Shown here: positions 33,566 to 41,615 of the stretch, one piece after another
Layout of the letters: each line of letters begins with the position of its first letter
How positions within the stretch are numbered: the first letter of the stretch is position 1
From: JAGDZR01 sp049115695
GTDB taxonomy: Bacteria > Bacteroidota > Bacteroidia > Cytophagales > Cyclobacteriaceae
DNA: 64,000 nt
NCBI GenBank assembly: GCA_049115695.1
Contig: JAGDZR010000014.1
Span: 62,001-126,000, forward strand
Reading direction: 5' to 3'
Program-made: the position numbers and the translations under genes
Notes under the pieces: generated by a model
Told to the model about the DNA's origin: nothing
The model's input: only the letters and a program-made list of their open reading frames with translations
The model's database searches: none

Positions 33566-34254
33566 TGATCATAGGGTTGTTGTGTTTTCCGCTGCTGTTA
33601 TGCGGGCAGGATAAGCTGGAGGGAAAGAGTATTACGACCAACTTTAGCTTTGGGGTTGCTGGAAATGAATACAATCTGGATAAGCTACAAGCAGATTTTG
33701 CACAAAATGGATTTGCCGAAGTTTCCGCATACGCCACTTCCTTAATGTTCAAAGGAGGTGTTGAATTGAAAAAACTTAGTGTAGGTCTGGGCTTTACAAC
33801 TGGAGTAGGAGATATCATTATCCTTGACAGAAGTAGTAGAATTCAAATCATAGGATTGGAACAAAGGATTGAGTTTGGGTACAAGGTTTTACAGAAATCC
33901 AGTATATCGATTACACCGCTCCTATCCGCAGTTTATAAAACCTTGTACATTGATGCCAAGGACTTTCACTTTCCTGATAATGATAGCTTCTTTGTTTATG
34001 AGCACTCGTTTGCCAAAATTCAATACGGTGGATTTTGCGTTGAGCCGGGTCTTCTAATAGATTACTCATTTACGAGGAGAGGGAATAGTTTTGGCGGAAA
34101 TGGAGTTCGACAAATCAACCTGGGATTGAAAGCCGGTTATCAAATTCCACTTTCACAACCTTCAATTGCTTATGACAATCCCGCCGGCTATTATATCGGC
34201 TTGACTTTTGGGACTACCAAAAAGCATCGAATTCTGAAAAACGCAAAGGGATAA
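33553..34254 (+). CDS. Probable outer-membrane beta-barrel protein, paralog B
   Basis: A 233-residue exported protein (signal peptide VIIGLLCFPLLLCGQ), last in the sigma operon. Barrel-like strands include LKKLSVGLGFTTGVG, EQRIEFGYKVL, NLGLKAGYQIPL and GYYIGLTFGTT. Its start lies 13 bases inside the previous gene, so translation is coupled. It shares the NLDKLQADFAQNGF segment with paralog A. Function unknown; likely an envelope component controlled by the sigma factor. Confidence 0.7.
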   Translation: MGKIVIIGLLCFPLLLCGQDKLEGKSITTNFSFGVAGNEYNLDKLQADFAQNGFAEVSAYATSLMFKGGVELKKLSVGLGFTTGVGDIIILDRSSRIQIIGLEQRIEFGYKVLQKSSISITPLLSAVYKTLYIDAKDFHFPDNDSFFVYEHSFAKIQYGGFCVEPGLLIDYSFTRRGNSFGGNGVRQINLGLKAGYQIPLSQPSIAYDNPAGYYIGLTFGTTKKHRILKNAKG

Positions 34255-34261
34255 TGAAATG

Positions 34262-34276
34262 GCTCCTTTTCGGAGC
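34262..34276. terminator. Short hairpin between convergent genes
   Basis: GCTCC and GGAGC pair around a TTTTC loop, 7 bases after the sigma operon and 29 bases before the convergent SUKH-like gene end. Weak: five pairs, no T-run. Confidence 0.3.
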
Positions 34277-34304
34277 AGTTGAATTAGAAGATTGGCTAAC
34301 TAGA

Positions 34305-34910
34305 TTAAATATTCATCAAGGTAATTTCACCATCTCTACTCATGTCCTGAGATTGTAGATAGATGTGCTCAGTAAATGCCAGCTGGTCGTTGTAGGGGAC
34401 GGCTTTGAATTGGTAGGACTCGCCCTCATTCAGCTCAAAAGAGAAAGGAGGAAAGACATTGAGTAATTGTCCAGGTTCAAGCTCATTACCATTCTCCATG
34501 AAGAATTGCAGTGGTTCAAGTGACAGCATTTCGTCCGGATCTTCAAGTAGCAAACTGATAAACTCGTCAAGAGAGAGCTCCGAATCCTCCAGCTCTCCAG
34601 TCTCCGTAATCAGATACCATACAGTCCCTTCTCGATAGATGAACTGATCGCCCATGCAATCCGATCCAAATGGGATGTCAGCTGGCAACACAGCTTCATA
34701 AATGGTATGAAAGGCATGCTCTCCCTGCCAGGCATCCCTAAGAGAAATCCACTCCGGAGTAGTCACACATCCTCGCAATGTGAACCCTCCACCATAGGCA
34801 ATTGCCCCGGGAATGTCTCGGTATAGCTCCTGAAGTTCCTTCGGCAGTATTTCAAATGTTTCCTGATCAGTTATTTGATCGATGGTGTGGATTGTTCCTT
34901 CGAAGTTCAT
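34305..34910 (-). CDS. SUKH (SMI1/KNR4)-like protein
   Basis: A 201-residue soluble protein. Residues about 20-125 have the SUKH pattern: LPKELQELYRDIPGAIAYGG, an aromatic core strand, ADIPFGSDCMGDQFIYREGTVW cited as IPFGSDCMGDQFIYREG, VWYLITETGEL and LDEFISLLLEDPD. The last 75 residues form an unrecognised acidic extension. SUKH proteins often act as immunity proteins against toxins, and some serve housekeeping roles; no toxin gene is adjacent. It follows the Lgt-like fusion gene by 25 bases on the same strand, so the two are probably co-transcribed. Confidence 0.65.
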   Translation of the reverse strand: MNFEGTIHTIDQITDQETFEILPKELQELYRDIPGAIAYGGGFTLRGCVTTPEWISLRDAWQGEHAFHTIYEAVLPADIPFGSDCMGDQFIYREGTVWYLITETGELEDSELSLDEFISLLLEDPDEMLSLEPLQFFMENGNELEPGQLLNVFPPFSFELNEGESYQFKAVPYNDQLAFTEHIYLQSQDMSRDGEITLMNI

Positions 34911-34935
34911 GTCGTAAAGTTAACTCTACTACTAT

Positions 34936-36768
34936 TTAGCGTTTGAAAAATCCATTGGCTCTTTTGTGACCAAAACGGTAGCTGATGCCAAGAGAGAACT
35001 GTTGCTGCTTTCTTGGCAGCTGATCAAAACGAGACTGAATGGTGTTGAGCAGAATCAACGGTTCAATGAGCAGCATATCCTCGATAGGAATACTTCCGGA
35101 AAAGTAATAACCAAGTTCAGGGTGACCCAGCACACCCATTCTAAAACTTAAACCATTGGTTTGTCCAAACCCTGTTCCAATACCAAATTGCTGCCTCATA
35201 CCTGGCAGGGATGTTGGGAATCGGTCGGCTAAATGATAGTCTACAAAAAAGATATCTCTGGGACCAAGCCTAAAATAGAGACTAGGATAGGCCGGTGCTC
35301 TTCTGCTGGCACTGGTCGGAATGCGGTTACCTTCTCGTTGAAGATTTTCAAGGGTATAAGTCAGGTTTCCAATATGAAGTCCAACTCCAATACCAAGCCA
35401 CCGAACATCTTGTTTGGCAGCTATATGAGCGCCTGCTAGGAATTGTTGGTTGAGTAAGGCATCTGATCTCCGTGTTTCTTTGTGCTGGCCAATGAATACC
35501 TGACCCGAATACTCCACTCGATTGTGTGGGTTGTTCGCCTCAATTTTAGTCAAACTCCCACCACCTGCAGCTAACCAGTACTTTTGATCAAAATAGGAGG
35601 TATTACTTTGACGTGCACAACCATCACCCGTACCAACATTGAGAAAATTTTCAAAGTCCCCGTTGGCCATTCCGAGTCCCAGTGTCCTGAATGTTTCATA
35701 CTTACCCAACGTATCGGTTGGAAATGTTTGTCCAATCACCACAACTGGTAGCATCAAAGAGCCAATGGCCAATCCTTTGGTCATCCAGGATTCATTTCCT
35801 TTGTAAAGCTCCAGTGCTGTGAGGAATGAGGCTGGAATAATCAGAAATGCAATGGCCAGGTGATCTGTTATGCTCAACCAGGAGCGAAACGTCCATATGA
35901 GTCCGAGTAAGAGGAGCAGAAGAGCCAGTTGGTTGATAACAATTCTTGTTGAGGGGATATTCGGTTGGCTAACTTTTGTTTGCCTTTCTCTTAGATAAAT
36001 GACGATGACGGTAATGATGGAAGCGATCAGGCAGATCCATTGAACCGCATTGAATGGTCCAAAATATTCACCCCCAGTCGTGTGTGCTTCGGGATGCCTG
36101 AAGCATTCAATGAAGAATCGAACCACAAAACAAAGGATAAGACTCAAACCAAATGCAGATCCATTTCTTTTCAATTGCTTGCCATAAATGAAAACCAGAC
36201 AGGCGACAATGATCAACAAGATGGATTCATAGAGCTGAGTGGGATGAACAGGCAAAGTGCTCAAACTATCAACCTGTATGAGTCCGGATTGGTATTGATG
36301 GAAATGAGACATTGATCGAGGCGTATAAGTAATACCCCAGGGCATATCTGTGACAACTCCATAACAACATCCTGCCATAAAGCAGCCAATTCGTTGAATA
36401 GCAAGTGCTATTGGCAGTGCCAGTGCAAAAGCATCTATTACAGGATGTTGGATTTTCAACATCTTTTTCCCGATAGCAAAGGCAATTAGAAAGCAAATAC
36501 CTCCACCTAAAATCATTTTTGACTCAGTGAAAGGAATGCTGAATGTTTTAACACCCTCAATCAACTCCGAAATAGGGACAGAAAAGACTTTGGCTCCAAG
36601 AATGAAGGAGACTCTCAGAAGCGTAAGGAACAAGAGCCATTTTATAATCGGCAATGACCTGTTTTTACCCTCGAGGATTAAAACAATGGTCATTGTCAGA
36701 AATGCGATGACATAGCATGCATCGTACCAAAAAGCAGAAGGCGAGATTTGATGGAAAAGGGTGTCCAT
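34936..36768 (-). CDS. Lgt-like membrane domain fused to a beta-barrel-like domain
   Basis: A 610-residue protein (ATG 36768; a TTG five codons earlier opens the frame). Residues 1-265 follow prolipoprotein diacylglyceryl transferase topology with RIGCFMAGCCYG (126-137), HPTQLYES (175-182) and VRFFIECFR (216-224). The catalytic His of Lgt (SHGG) is replaced by ILGG and the Asn of RxGN by Cys, so normal Lgt activity is unlikely. Two more hydrophobic stretches follow (about 278-322). Residues 329-347 (MTKGLAIGSLMLPVVVIGQ) look like a signal peptide, and 350-610 alternate as barrel strands (GIGVGLHIGNLTYTL, PSLYFRLGPRDIFFVDY, end FSLGISYRFG). An inner-membrane domain cannot stay joined to an outer-membrane barrel, so cleavage or an internal start is implied. 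The true lgt is at 18394. Confidence 0.75.
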   Translation of the reverse strand: MDTLFHQISPSAFWYDACYVIAFLTMTIVLILEGKNRSLPIIKWLLFLTLLRVSFILGAKVFSVPISELIEGVKTFSIPFTESKMILGGGICFLIAFAIGKKMLKIQHPVIDAFALALPIALAIQRIGCFMAGCCYGVVTDMPWGITYTPRSMSHFHQYQSGLIQVDSLSTLPVHPTQLYESILLIIVACLVFIYGKQLKRNGSAFGLSLILCFVVRFFIECFRHPEAHTTGGEYFGPFNAVQWICLIASIITVIVIYLRERQTKVSQPNIPSTRIVINQLALLLLLLGLIWTFRSWLSITDHLAIAFLIIPASFLTALELYKGNESWMTKGLAIGSLMLPVVVIGQTFPTDTLGKYETFRTLGLGMANGDFENFLNVGTGDGCARQSNTSYFDQKYWLAAGGGSLTKIEANNPHNRVEYSGQVFIGQHKETRRSDALLNQQFLAGAHIAAKQDVRWLGIGVGLHIGNLTYTLENLQREGNRIPTSASRRAPAYPSLYFRLGPRDIFFVDYHLADRFPTSLPGMRQQFGIGTGFGQTNGLSFRMGVLGHPELGYYFSGSIPIEDMLLIEPLILLNTIQSRFDQLPRKQQQFSLGISYRFGHKRANGFFKR

Positions 36769-36857
36769 TTTTTCAAAATACAAAATTTATCCATTCAAGT
36801 CAATTTTGTAAAAAGTTCTGACTACAATCACTCGTTGCGTTATACTATGATCTCAAA

Positions 36858-36904
36858 AATGGCATTTGGCCATTAGCGAGAATTTTACTGTTGGAAACAG
36901 TAAA
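36858..36904. promoter_or_regulatory. Two palindromes in a divergent promoter region
   Basis: AATGGC/GCCATT (36858-36863 and 36869-36874, 5-base centre) and TTTACTGTT/AACAGTAAA (36884-36892 and 36896-36904, 3-base centre) are perfect inverted repeats 10 bases apart. They lie between the Lgt-like fusion gene and the sulfotransferase gene, which diverge from here. They fit paired operator sites; the regulator is unknown. The rest of 36784-36988 shows no gene. Confidence 0.5.
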
Positions 36905-36988
36905 TGAGACGGGGTTATGTTTTGAGATCAATATTTTTTGATATTTGCATGGTTTTAACCCAACCATCATTATTTAGACTCATTTCAT

Positions 36989-38638
36989 ATGCCTTCCAAA
37001 ATGTTGACCTTTTCGGATTTTGCCAAGAAAATCCTGACGCTTATGATGCTGACATTCATCTACCTTCACGGATTTTCACAGGAGAGAGAGCGAACCATTG
37101 GGATCATTAAAAACAGTGAGGAGGCATTTGAGGGCTACACACTTTATGCACCTCATGCAGATACTAAAGCCTATTTGATCGATAACTGTGGGGATAAGGT
37201 ACACTCATGGGAAAGCAATTATTTCCCGGGCAATGCAGTTTATCTAACGGAGGATGGGTCGTTGTATAAGGCAGGAAAAACAAGCGACACGGTGATAAAT
37301 GCCGGCGGAGCGGGTGGCATCATTGAGAAATTTAGTTGGGAAGGAGAGCTGTTGTGGTCATTTACTTACTCCAATAATTCTCATCGACATCATCACGATT
37401 TTCAGGTACTGGATAATGGAAATGTCCTTGTTTTGGCATGGGGTAGACGAACATTTGAGGAGGCGATCGCAATGGGTCGAGATAGTGCATCGATGGAGGA
37501 GGGTGAGCTATGGCCAGAGCACATTGTAGAAGTAAAACCGGTCGGAAATACTGGGGGTCAGATTGTTTGGAAGTGGGATTCCTGGGACCATTTGATTCAG
37601 GACAGAGACGAAAACAAACCAAATTACGGTGTTGTCAGCGATCACCCTGAAAAGATTAATATCAATTATCACGGGGATAATTCGGCAGACTGGCATCACG
37701 CCAATTCATTGAACTACAATCCTGAACTTGATCAAATCGCTATAAGCATACATTCTTTTGATGAATTTTGGATAATCGATCACAATACCACCACAGAAGA
37801 GGCAGCTGGCCCGAAAGGTGATTTATTGTACAGATGGGGAAATCCTGCAACCTATGATAGTGGTACTGAGGAAGATCAGCAATTGTTTGGACAGCACACT
37901 GTACATTGGATTCCCCCCGGCTTACCCGATGCTGGACTGATGTTGGTGTTCAACAATGGTAGAGACCGGAAGCCTGATTTGTATACATCCGTGGTTAAAA
38001 TAAATACGATGTTTGATGCAAATGATGGTTACCAATTAAGTGGTGATGGGACATTCCTGCCAGAGACGTTTGACTGGGAGTATACAGCACCTACACCAAC
38101 AGATTTTTATTCAAGATTTATCTCTGGAGCACAGCAGCTACCCAATGGAAACATACTGATTGATAATGGAGCTGCGGGAACATTTTTTGAAATTAATGAG
38201 GCTGATGAAGTGGTCTGGAAATACGTAAATCCACTGACCCCAACAGGGTTGTTAGCGCATGGGGATGATGTATTGAATAATGTAGTATTTCGAGCTACAC
38301 GTTACCCATTGGATTACCCGGCATTTGACGGTAGGACAATTGAATCCCAGGGACCGATAGAAGAAGATATCATTGAATTTGATTGCGGCGATGAATTACT
38401 GAAAATTGATGGCACTCAACAAGTATCGTTTTATCCCAACCCAGCAAAAGATCAACTGATCATTGAAAGCTATCAAAAACCATTAAGTTATACGCTGACA
38501 GATTTATATGGACGAATGATATCAAAAGGGACTGTTGAATCAAAAGTTAACATAGACATTCGCCACCTTAAGAATGGGATTTACCTGCTCAAGTTCAATG
38601 ATGGTGAGACTCATAGGATCATTATTGGTAAGCGTTAA
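36989..38638 (+). CDS. Arylsulfotransferase family protein secreted by type IX secretion
   Basis: A 549-residue exported protein. A signal peptide (LMMLTFIYLHGFSQ) precedes a beta-propeller of the arylsulfotransferase (ASST) family, with repeats such as GYTLYAPHADTKAYLID, HHHDFQVLDNGNVLVLAWG, WHHANSLNYNPELDQIAIS and GQHTVHWIPPG. His-rich motifs (SHRHHHD, DWHHAN) match the catalytic His region. Residues about 470-549 are a type A sorting domain: FYPNPAKDQLIIE, LTDLYGRMISKG and HLKNGIYLLKFNDG, so the protein is moved across the outer membrane by the type IX system and anchored or released. Substrate phenols are unknown. Confidence 0.88.
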   Translation: MPSKMLTFSDFAKKILTLMMLTFIYLHGFSQERERTIGIIKNSEEAFEGYTLYAPHADTKAYLIDNCGDKVHSWESNYFPGNAVYLTEDGSLYKAGKTSDTVINAGGAGGIIEKFSWEGELLWSFTYSNNSHRHHHDFQVLDNGNVLVLAWGRRTFEEAIAMGRDSASMEEGELWPEHIVEVKPVGNTGGQIVWKWDSWDHLIQDRDENKPNYGVVSDHPEKININYHGDNSADWHHANSLNYNPELDQIAISIHSFDEFWIIDHNTTTEEAAGPKGDLLYRWGNPATYDSGTEEDQQLFGQHTVHWIPPGLPDAGLMLVFNNGRDRKPDLYTSVVKINTMFDANDGYQLSGDGTFLPETFDWEYTAPTPTDFYSRFISGAQQLPNGNILIDNGAAGTFFEINEADEVVWKYVNPLTPTGLLAHGDDVLNNVVFRATRYPLDYPAFDGRTIESQGPIEEDIIEFDCGDELLKIDGTQQVSFYPNPAKDQLIIESYQKPLSYTLTDLYGRMISKGTVESKVNIDIRHLKNGIYLLKFNDGETHRIIIGKR

Positions 38639-38673
38639 TTCCGCTCAAAGCCAAGTTTTCTTTGAACAATGGT

Positions 38674-40305
38674 TTATTGCATTTTTCCCCAGGACGTAAA
38701 CCCACCAGCCAGATTATAGATATCGTCGAACCCATTATGTTTTAGGACCAGCGCACCCAGGTATCCACGAAGACCTTTGGCGCAGTGAACAAGCACAGGT
38801 TTGGTCGTGTCCAGCTCCTCGAGTCTATCACGCATTTCATCCAGGGGAATATTGATGCTGCCTTCAATCTTTCCTGTTTTTTCAATCTCAATTGAATTCC
38901 TGACATCCAGAATCTGAAGTTGTTCAGTTGTTTGGATGAGCTTAATTGCCTCAGTAACTCCTACTTCCTTGTAGTCACCTTTAGATGAGTTTTCAGCTAC
39001 AAATCCGGCAACAATAACCGGGTCCTTTGCCGGAGCATAAGGTGGCGCATATGCCAGGTCCAATCTGGGTAAGTCATGAATCGTCAAACCAGCGTAAATA
39101 GCTGTGGACAATACGTCGGTTCGCTTATCTACTCCTCTCTCGCCAAAAAACTCCGCCCCCAATAATTTGCCTGACTTTGTTTCGTGATGGATCTCAACGA
39201 AAATATCCTTGGGGTTTGGGTAGAAACCAGGAGTAGTGCCGGCAATGATCAAAGTGGACTGAAAGTCGATCCCCTTTGCCTTAAGTGTTTTTGGTCCCAT
39301 CCCAGTTCTTGCGATGGTATGATCAAACAATTTCATGATGGCGGTTCCATATCCACCTTCAAATGTTTCACTACCCCCAGCCGCATTAGCTCCAGCGACC
39401 CTGCCCGCCTTGTTGCTGTGTGTGCCCATGGGTAGCCATGTATGTTCGCCTGTTATGTAATGATTAACACTTGAACAATCGCCTGCAGCATAAACATCTG
39501 GAAGATTGGTTTCCATTTTGTTATTTACAATCAAAGCACCGTTGGAAATATGTCTTGCTCCTTTTGCAACCAGTAGTTCAGTATTTGGCTTGACACTAAT
39601 GCCGATGAGAAGATAGTCGGAATCAATTTTATCACCGTTACTAAGCGTTATTTGTCCTGTATCTGGATTGATGGAAATAGCACTTACTTGCTTTTTCACC
39701 GCTACCCCCTTTTCGTGATAAACCTTCTCAGCCATATGTGCAAAATGAGGTTCCCATGGAGCAAGGAGTTGATTGCCCAGCTCAATTATCGTCACTTGCT
39801 TTCCTGCCTCTGCCAAATTTTCCGCAGTTTCCAGGCCGATCAACCCTCCACCGATCACAGTCACTTTGGTAGCCCGTTCTAATTCACCTGATTTCGTGAC
39901 TTTGTCAAGTTGCTCAATGGTTTTTACGTGTGCCCAGTTCTCGTATTGATCCAAAAGCTCTATTGGTGGAATGATCGATGCTCCTCCTGTTGCCATTATT
40001 AGTTTATCGTAGTGATAGGAGGTCTTTGATGTTCTGATTTCGTGTTTTTCAGGATCGATTTCTATTACAGGTTCTTCCAGGTGCATTTTGATGTTAAACC
40101 GCTGTTCGAGCAATTCTGGTTTAACCACCATAAGTTTATCCCGGTCCTTTATTTTGCCAGAAAGGGCATAGGGTATGCCACACGTCGCATAGCTAATATT
40201 TGCTGTACGTTCAAACAGCAGTATTTCTGCTTGTTCATTGATTCTCCTGGCTTTTGCCGCTGCTGATGGTCCAGCAGAAAGCCCCCCGATTACAATAATC
40301 CTCAT
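38674..40305 (-). CDS. CoA-disulfide-reductase-type flavoprotein with rhodanese domain
   Basis: A 543-residue pyridine nucleotide-disulfide oxidoreductase. FAD binding starts IIVIGGLSAGPSAAAKAR; the single active Cys42 is in ISYATCGIPYALSG, as in CoA-disulfide reductases and NADH oxidases; NADH binding is TVIGGGLIGLETAENLAE and FAD again at DVYAAGDCSS. Residues about 440-543 are a rhodanese domain (LQILDVRNSIEIE, loop CAKGLRG with Cys508). The fused form (CoADR-RHD) reduces CoA disulfides, persulfides or polysulfides. Cytosolic. Convergent with the sulfotransferase gene. Confidence 0.9.
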   Translation of the reverse strand: MRIIVIGGLSAGPSAAAKARRINEQAEILLFERTANISYATCGIPYALSGKIKDRDKLMVVKPELLEQRFNIKMHLEEPVIEIDPEKHEIRTSKTSYHYDKLIMATGGASIIPPIELLDQYENWAHVKTIEQLDKVTKSGELERATKVTVIGGGLIGLETAENLAEAGKQVTIIELGNQLLAPWEPHFAHMAEKVYHEKGVAVKKQVSAISINPDTGQITLSNGDKIDSDYLLIGISVKPNTELLVAKGARHISNGALIVNNKMETNLPDVYAAGDCSSVNHYITGEHTWLPMGTHSNKAGRVAGANAAGGSETFEGGYGTAIMKLFDHTIARTGMGPKTLKAKGIDFQSTLIIAGTTPGFYPNPKDIFVEIHHETKSGKLLGAEFFGERGVDKRTDVLSTAIYAGLTIHDLPRLDLAYAPPYAPAKDPVIVAGFVAENSSKGDYKEVGVTEAIKLIQTTEQLQILDVRNSIEIEKTGKIEGSINIPLDEMRDRLEELDTTKPVLVHCAKGLRGYLGALVLKHNGFDDIYNLAGGFTSWGKMQ

Positions 40306-40470
40306 TTCATCTTCTTTGGCTGCAAAATACGGGTGTCAGGGGTTTCGATTAGGTAACAATGATCACCTTTTGAGGGGCATTCGGAACTGATTTTTGTCAC
40401 ACCAAGTATGACATCCGAAATTGATCTGGTCCCGATATGTCTAAAGCTTTAGTGTTTCGAGATAGATTTT

Positions 40471-40478
40471 TAGTTTTG
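40471..40478 (+). promoter_or_regulatory. -7 promoter element for the 40486 operon
   Basis: TAGTTTTG matches TAnnTTTG exactly, with TTTA at 40448-40451 in the -33 position (19-base spacer). It ends only 7 bases before the ATG, so the transcript would have almost no leader. The rest of 40306-40470 shows no gene. Confidence 0.5.
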
Positions 40479-40485
40479 TATTAGC

Positions 40486-40878
40486 ATGAAAGAGGATATC
40501 AAGTTTTTACCTGTTGAAGGAGTCTATCTAACAGTGGCCATGGAGACGGATGGAGGTTGGAAGGTTTATTTGATCAATCGTAACTCACAGCATTTGTCCA
40601 ATGTGATGGTCACCTCCAAGGGATATGGAGACAAGGAAGGAGCCAAACAAAAAACATCAGTATTGCGGCATATGTTTCCGTTGGTAGAAAGTGGTGAATA
40701 TGCCTTGATAGAGCCAATTGACAAAAGTGTATTTCATCTTACCAATGAATATTGGGTAAGTTTTTTCATTGATAAACAGGTATATGATAAAAAATATTTG
40801 TTCGTACCGGATTCGATTACAGAAGAAAACTTAAGTTACATACCCGAAATCAATTTGCACGGTGTGCTGCATGAGTAA
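40486..40878 (+). CDS. Conserved protein of unknown function
   Basis: A 130-residue soluble protein starting MKEDIKFLPVEGVYLTVAME, with no signal peptide. Predicted beta-rich, with HLTNEYWVSFFIDKQVYDKKYLF in the C-terminal half (quoted part EYWVSFFIDKQVYDKKYLF). I recognise no named domain. It overlaps the exonuclease gene by one base (TAATG), and RNase R follows, so a nucleic-acid-related role is plausible from context only. Confidence 0.7.
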   Translation: MKEDIKFLPVEGVYLTVAMETDGGWKVYLINRNSQHLSNVMVTSKGYGDKEGAKQKTSVLRHMFPLVESGEYALIEPIDKSVFHLTNEYWVSFFIDKQVYDKKYLFVPDSITEENLSYIPEINLHGVLHE

Positions 40879-41615
40879 TGGATAAATCTTTACGAGATAT
40901 CCTCGTAATCGACATTGAAACGGTCACGGAACATCAAGATTACCAGGAAGTTCCTGAAGCCCTAAAGGCCCATTGGGATAGAAAATCTGGCTTTATGCGC
41001 AATGAAGAAGATCTAAGTGCAGATGAGCTGTATTTTGAGAAGGGTGCAATCTATGCTGAATTTGGAAAGGTGATCGTAATTGGAGTTGGAATCTTTCATC
41101 AGCTTGAAAGTGGTGAAACCGCCTTGCGTGTAAGATCGTTTCAGGACAAAGATGAGCTTCAGTTACTAAATGAATTTCGTGATTTCCTGGGCACTAAATT
41201 TGACCCGGAGCGTGTACGATTGTGTGCACACAATGGGAAAGAGTTTGATTATCCCTACCTTTGTCGGCGAATGCTACTGAATGGGATCACCATTCCGTAC
41301 GCACTGGATCAATCAGGCAAGAAACCCTGGGAGGTCCAACACCTCGATACCATGGAATTGTGGAGGTTTGGTGACAGGAAAAGTTTTACCTCTCTCAACT
41401 TACTCACAACCATTTTTGGCATCTCCTCATCAAAAGCTGATATAGATGGATCGCAGGTAAACAAAGTTTATTACGGAGAAGAAGATGGGCTTGATCGTAT
41501 TGCCAACTATTGTCGTGGTGACATAGTGGCCACTGCGCAACTTTATTTAAAATTAAAAAACCTGCCTCTGATCTCCGAACACAACATAACAGTGGTAGAC
41601 CACAAGAATGAGTAA
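40878..41615 (+). CDS. Predicted 3'-5' exonuclease (PolB-like, DEDD superfamily)
   Basis: A 245-residue ribonuclease-H-fold exonuclease of the PolB-exonuclease-like group. The metal site is Asp12/Glu14 in VIDIETVTEH, Asp124 in AHNGKEFDYPYLCRRML and Asp215 in YCRGDIVATAQLYL. The central part LDTMELWRFGDRKSFTSLNLL is typical. It should remove nucleotides from single-stranded DNA or RNA 3' ends. Overlaps RNase R by 8 bases and the upstream gene by 1 base; the three form one operon. Confidence 0.88.
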   Translation: MDKSLRDILVIDIETVTEHQDYQEVPEALKAHWDRKSGFMRNEEDLSADELYFEKGAIYAEFGKVIVIGVGIFHQLESGETALRVRSFQDKDELQLLNEFRDFLGTKFDPERVRLCAHNGKEFDYPYLCRRMLLNGITIPYALDQSGKKPWEVQHLDTMELWRFGDRKSFTSLNLLTTIFGISSSKADIDGSQVNKVYYGEEDGLDRIANYCRGDIVATAQLYLKLKNLPLISEHNITVVDHKNE

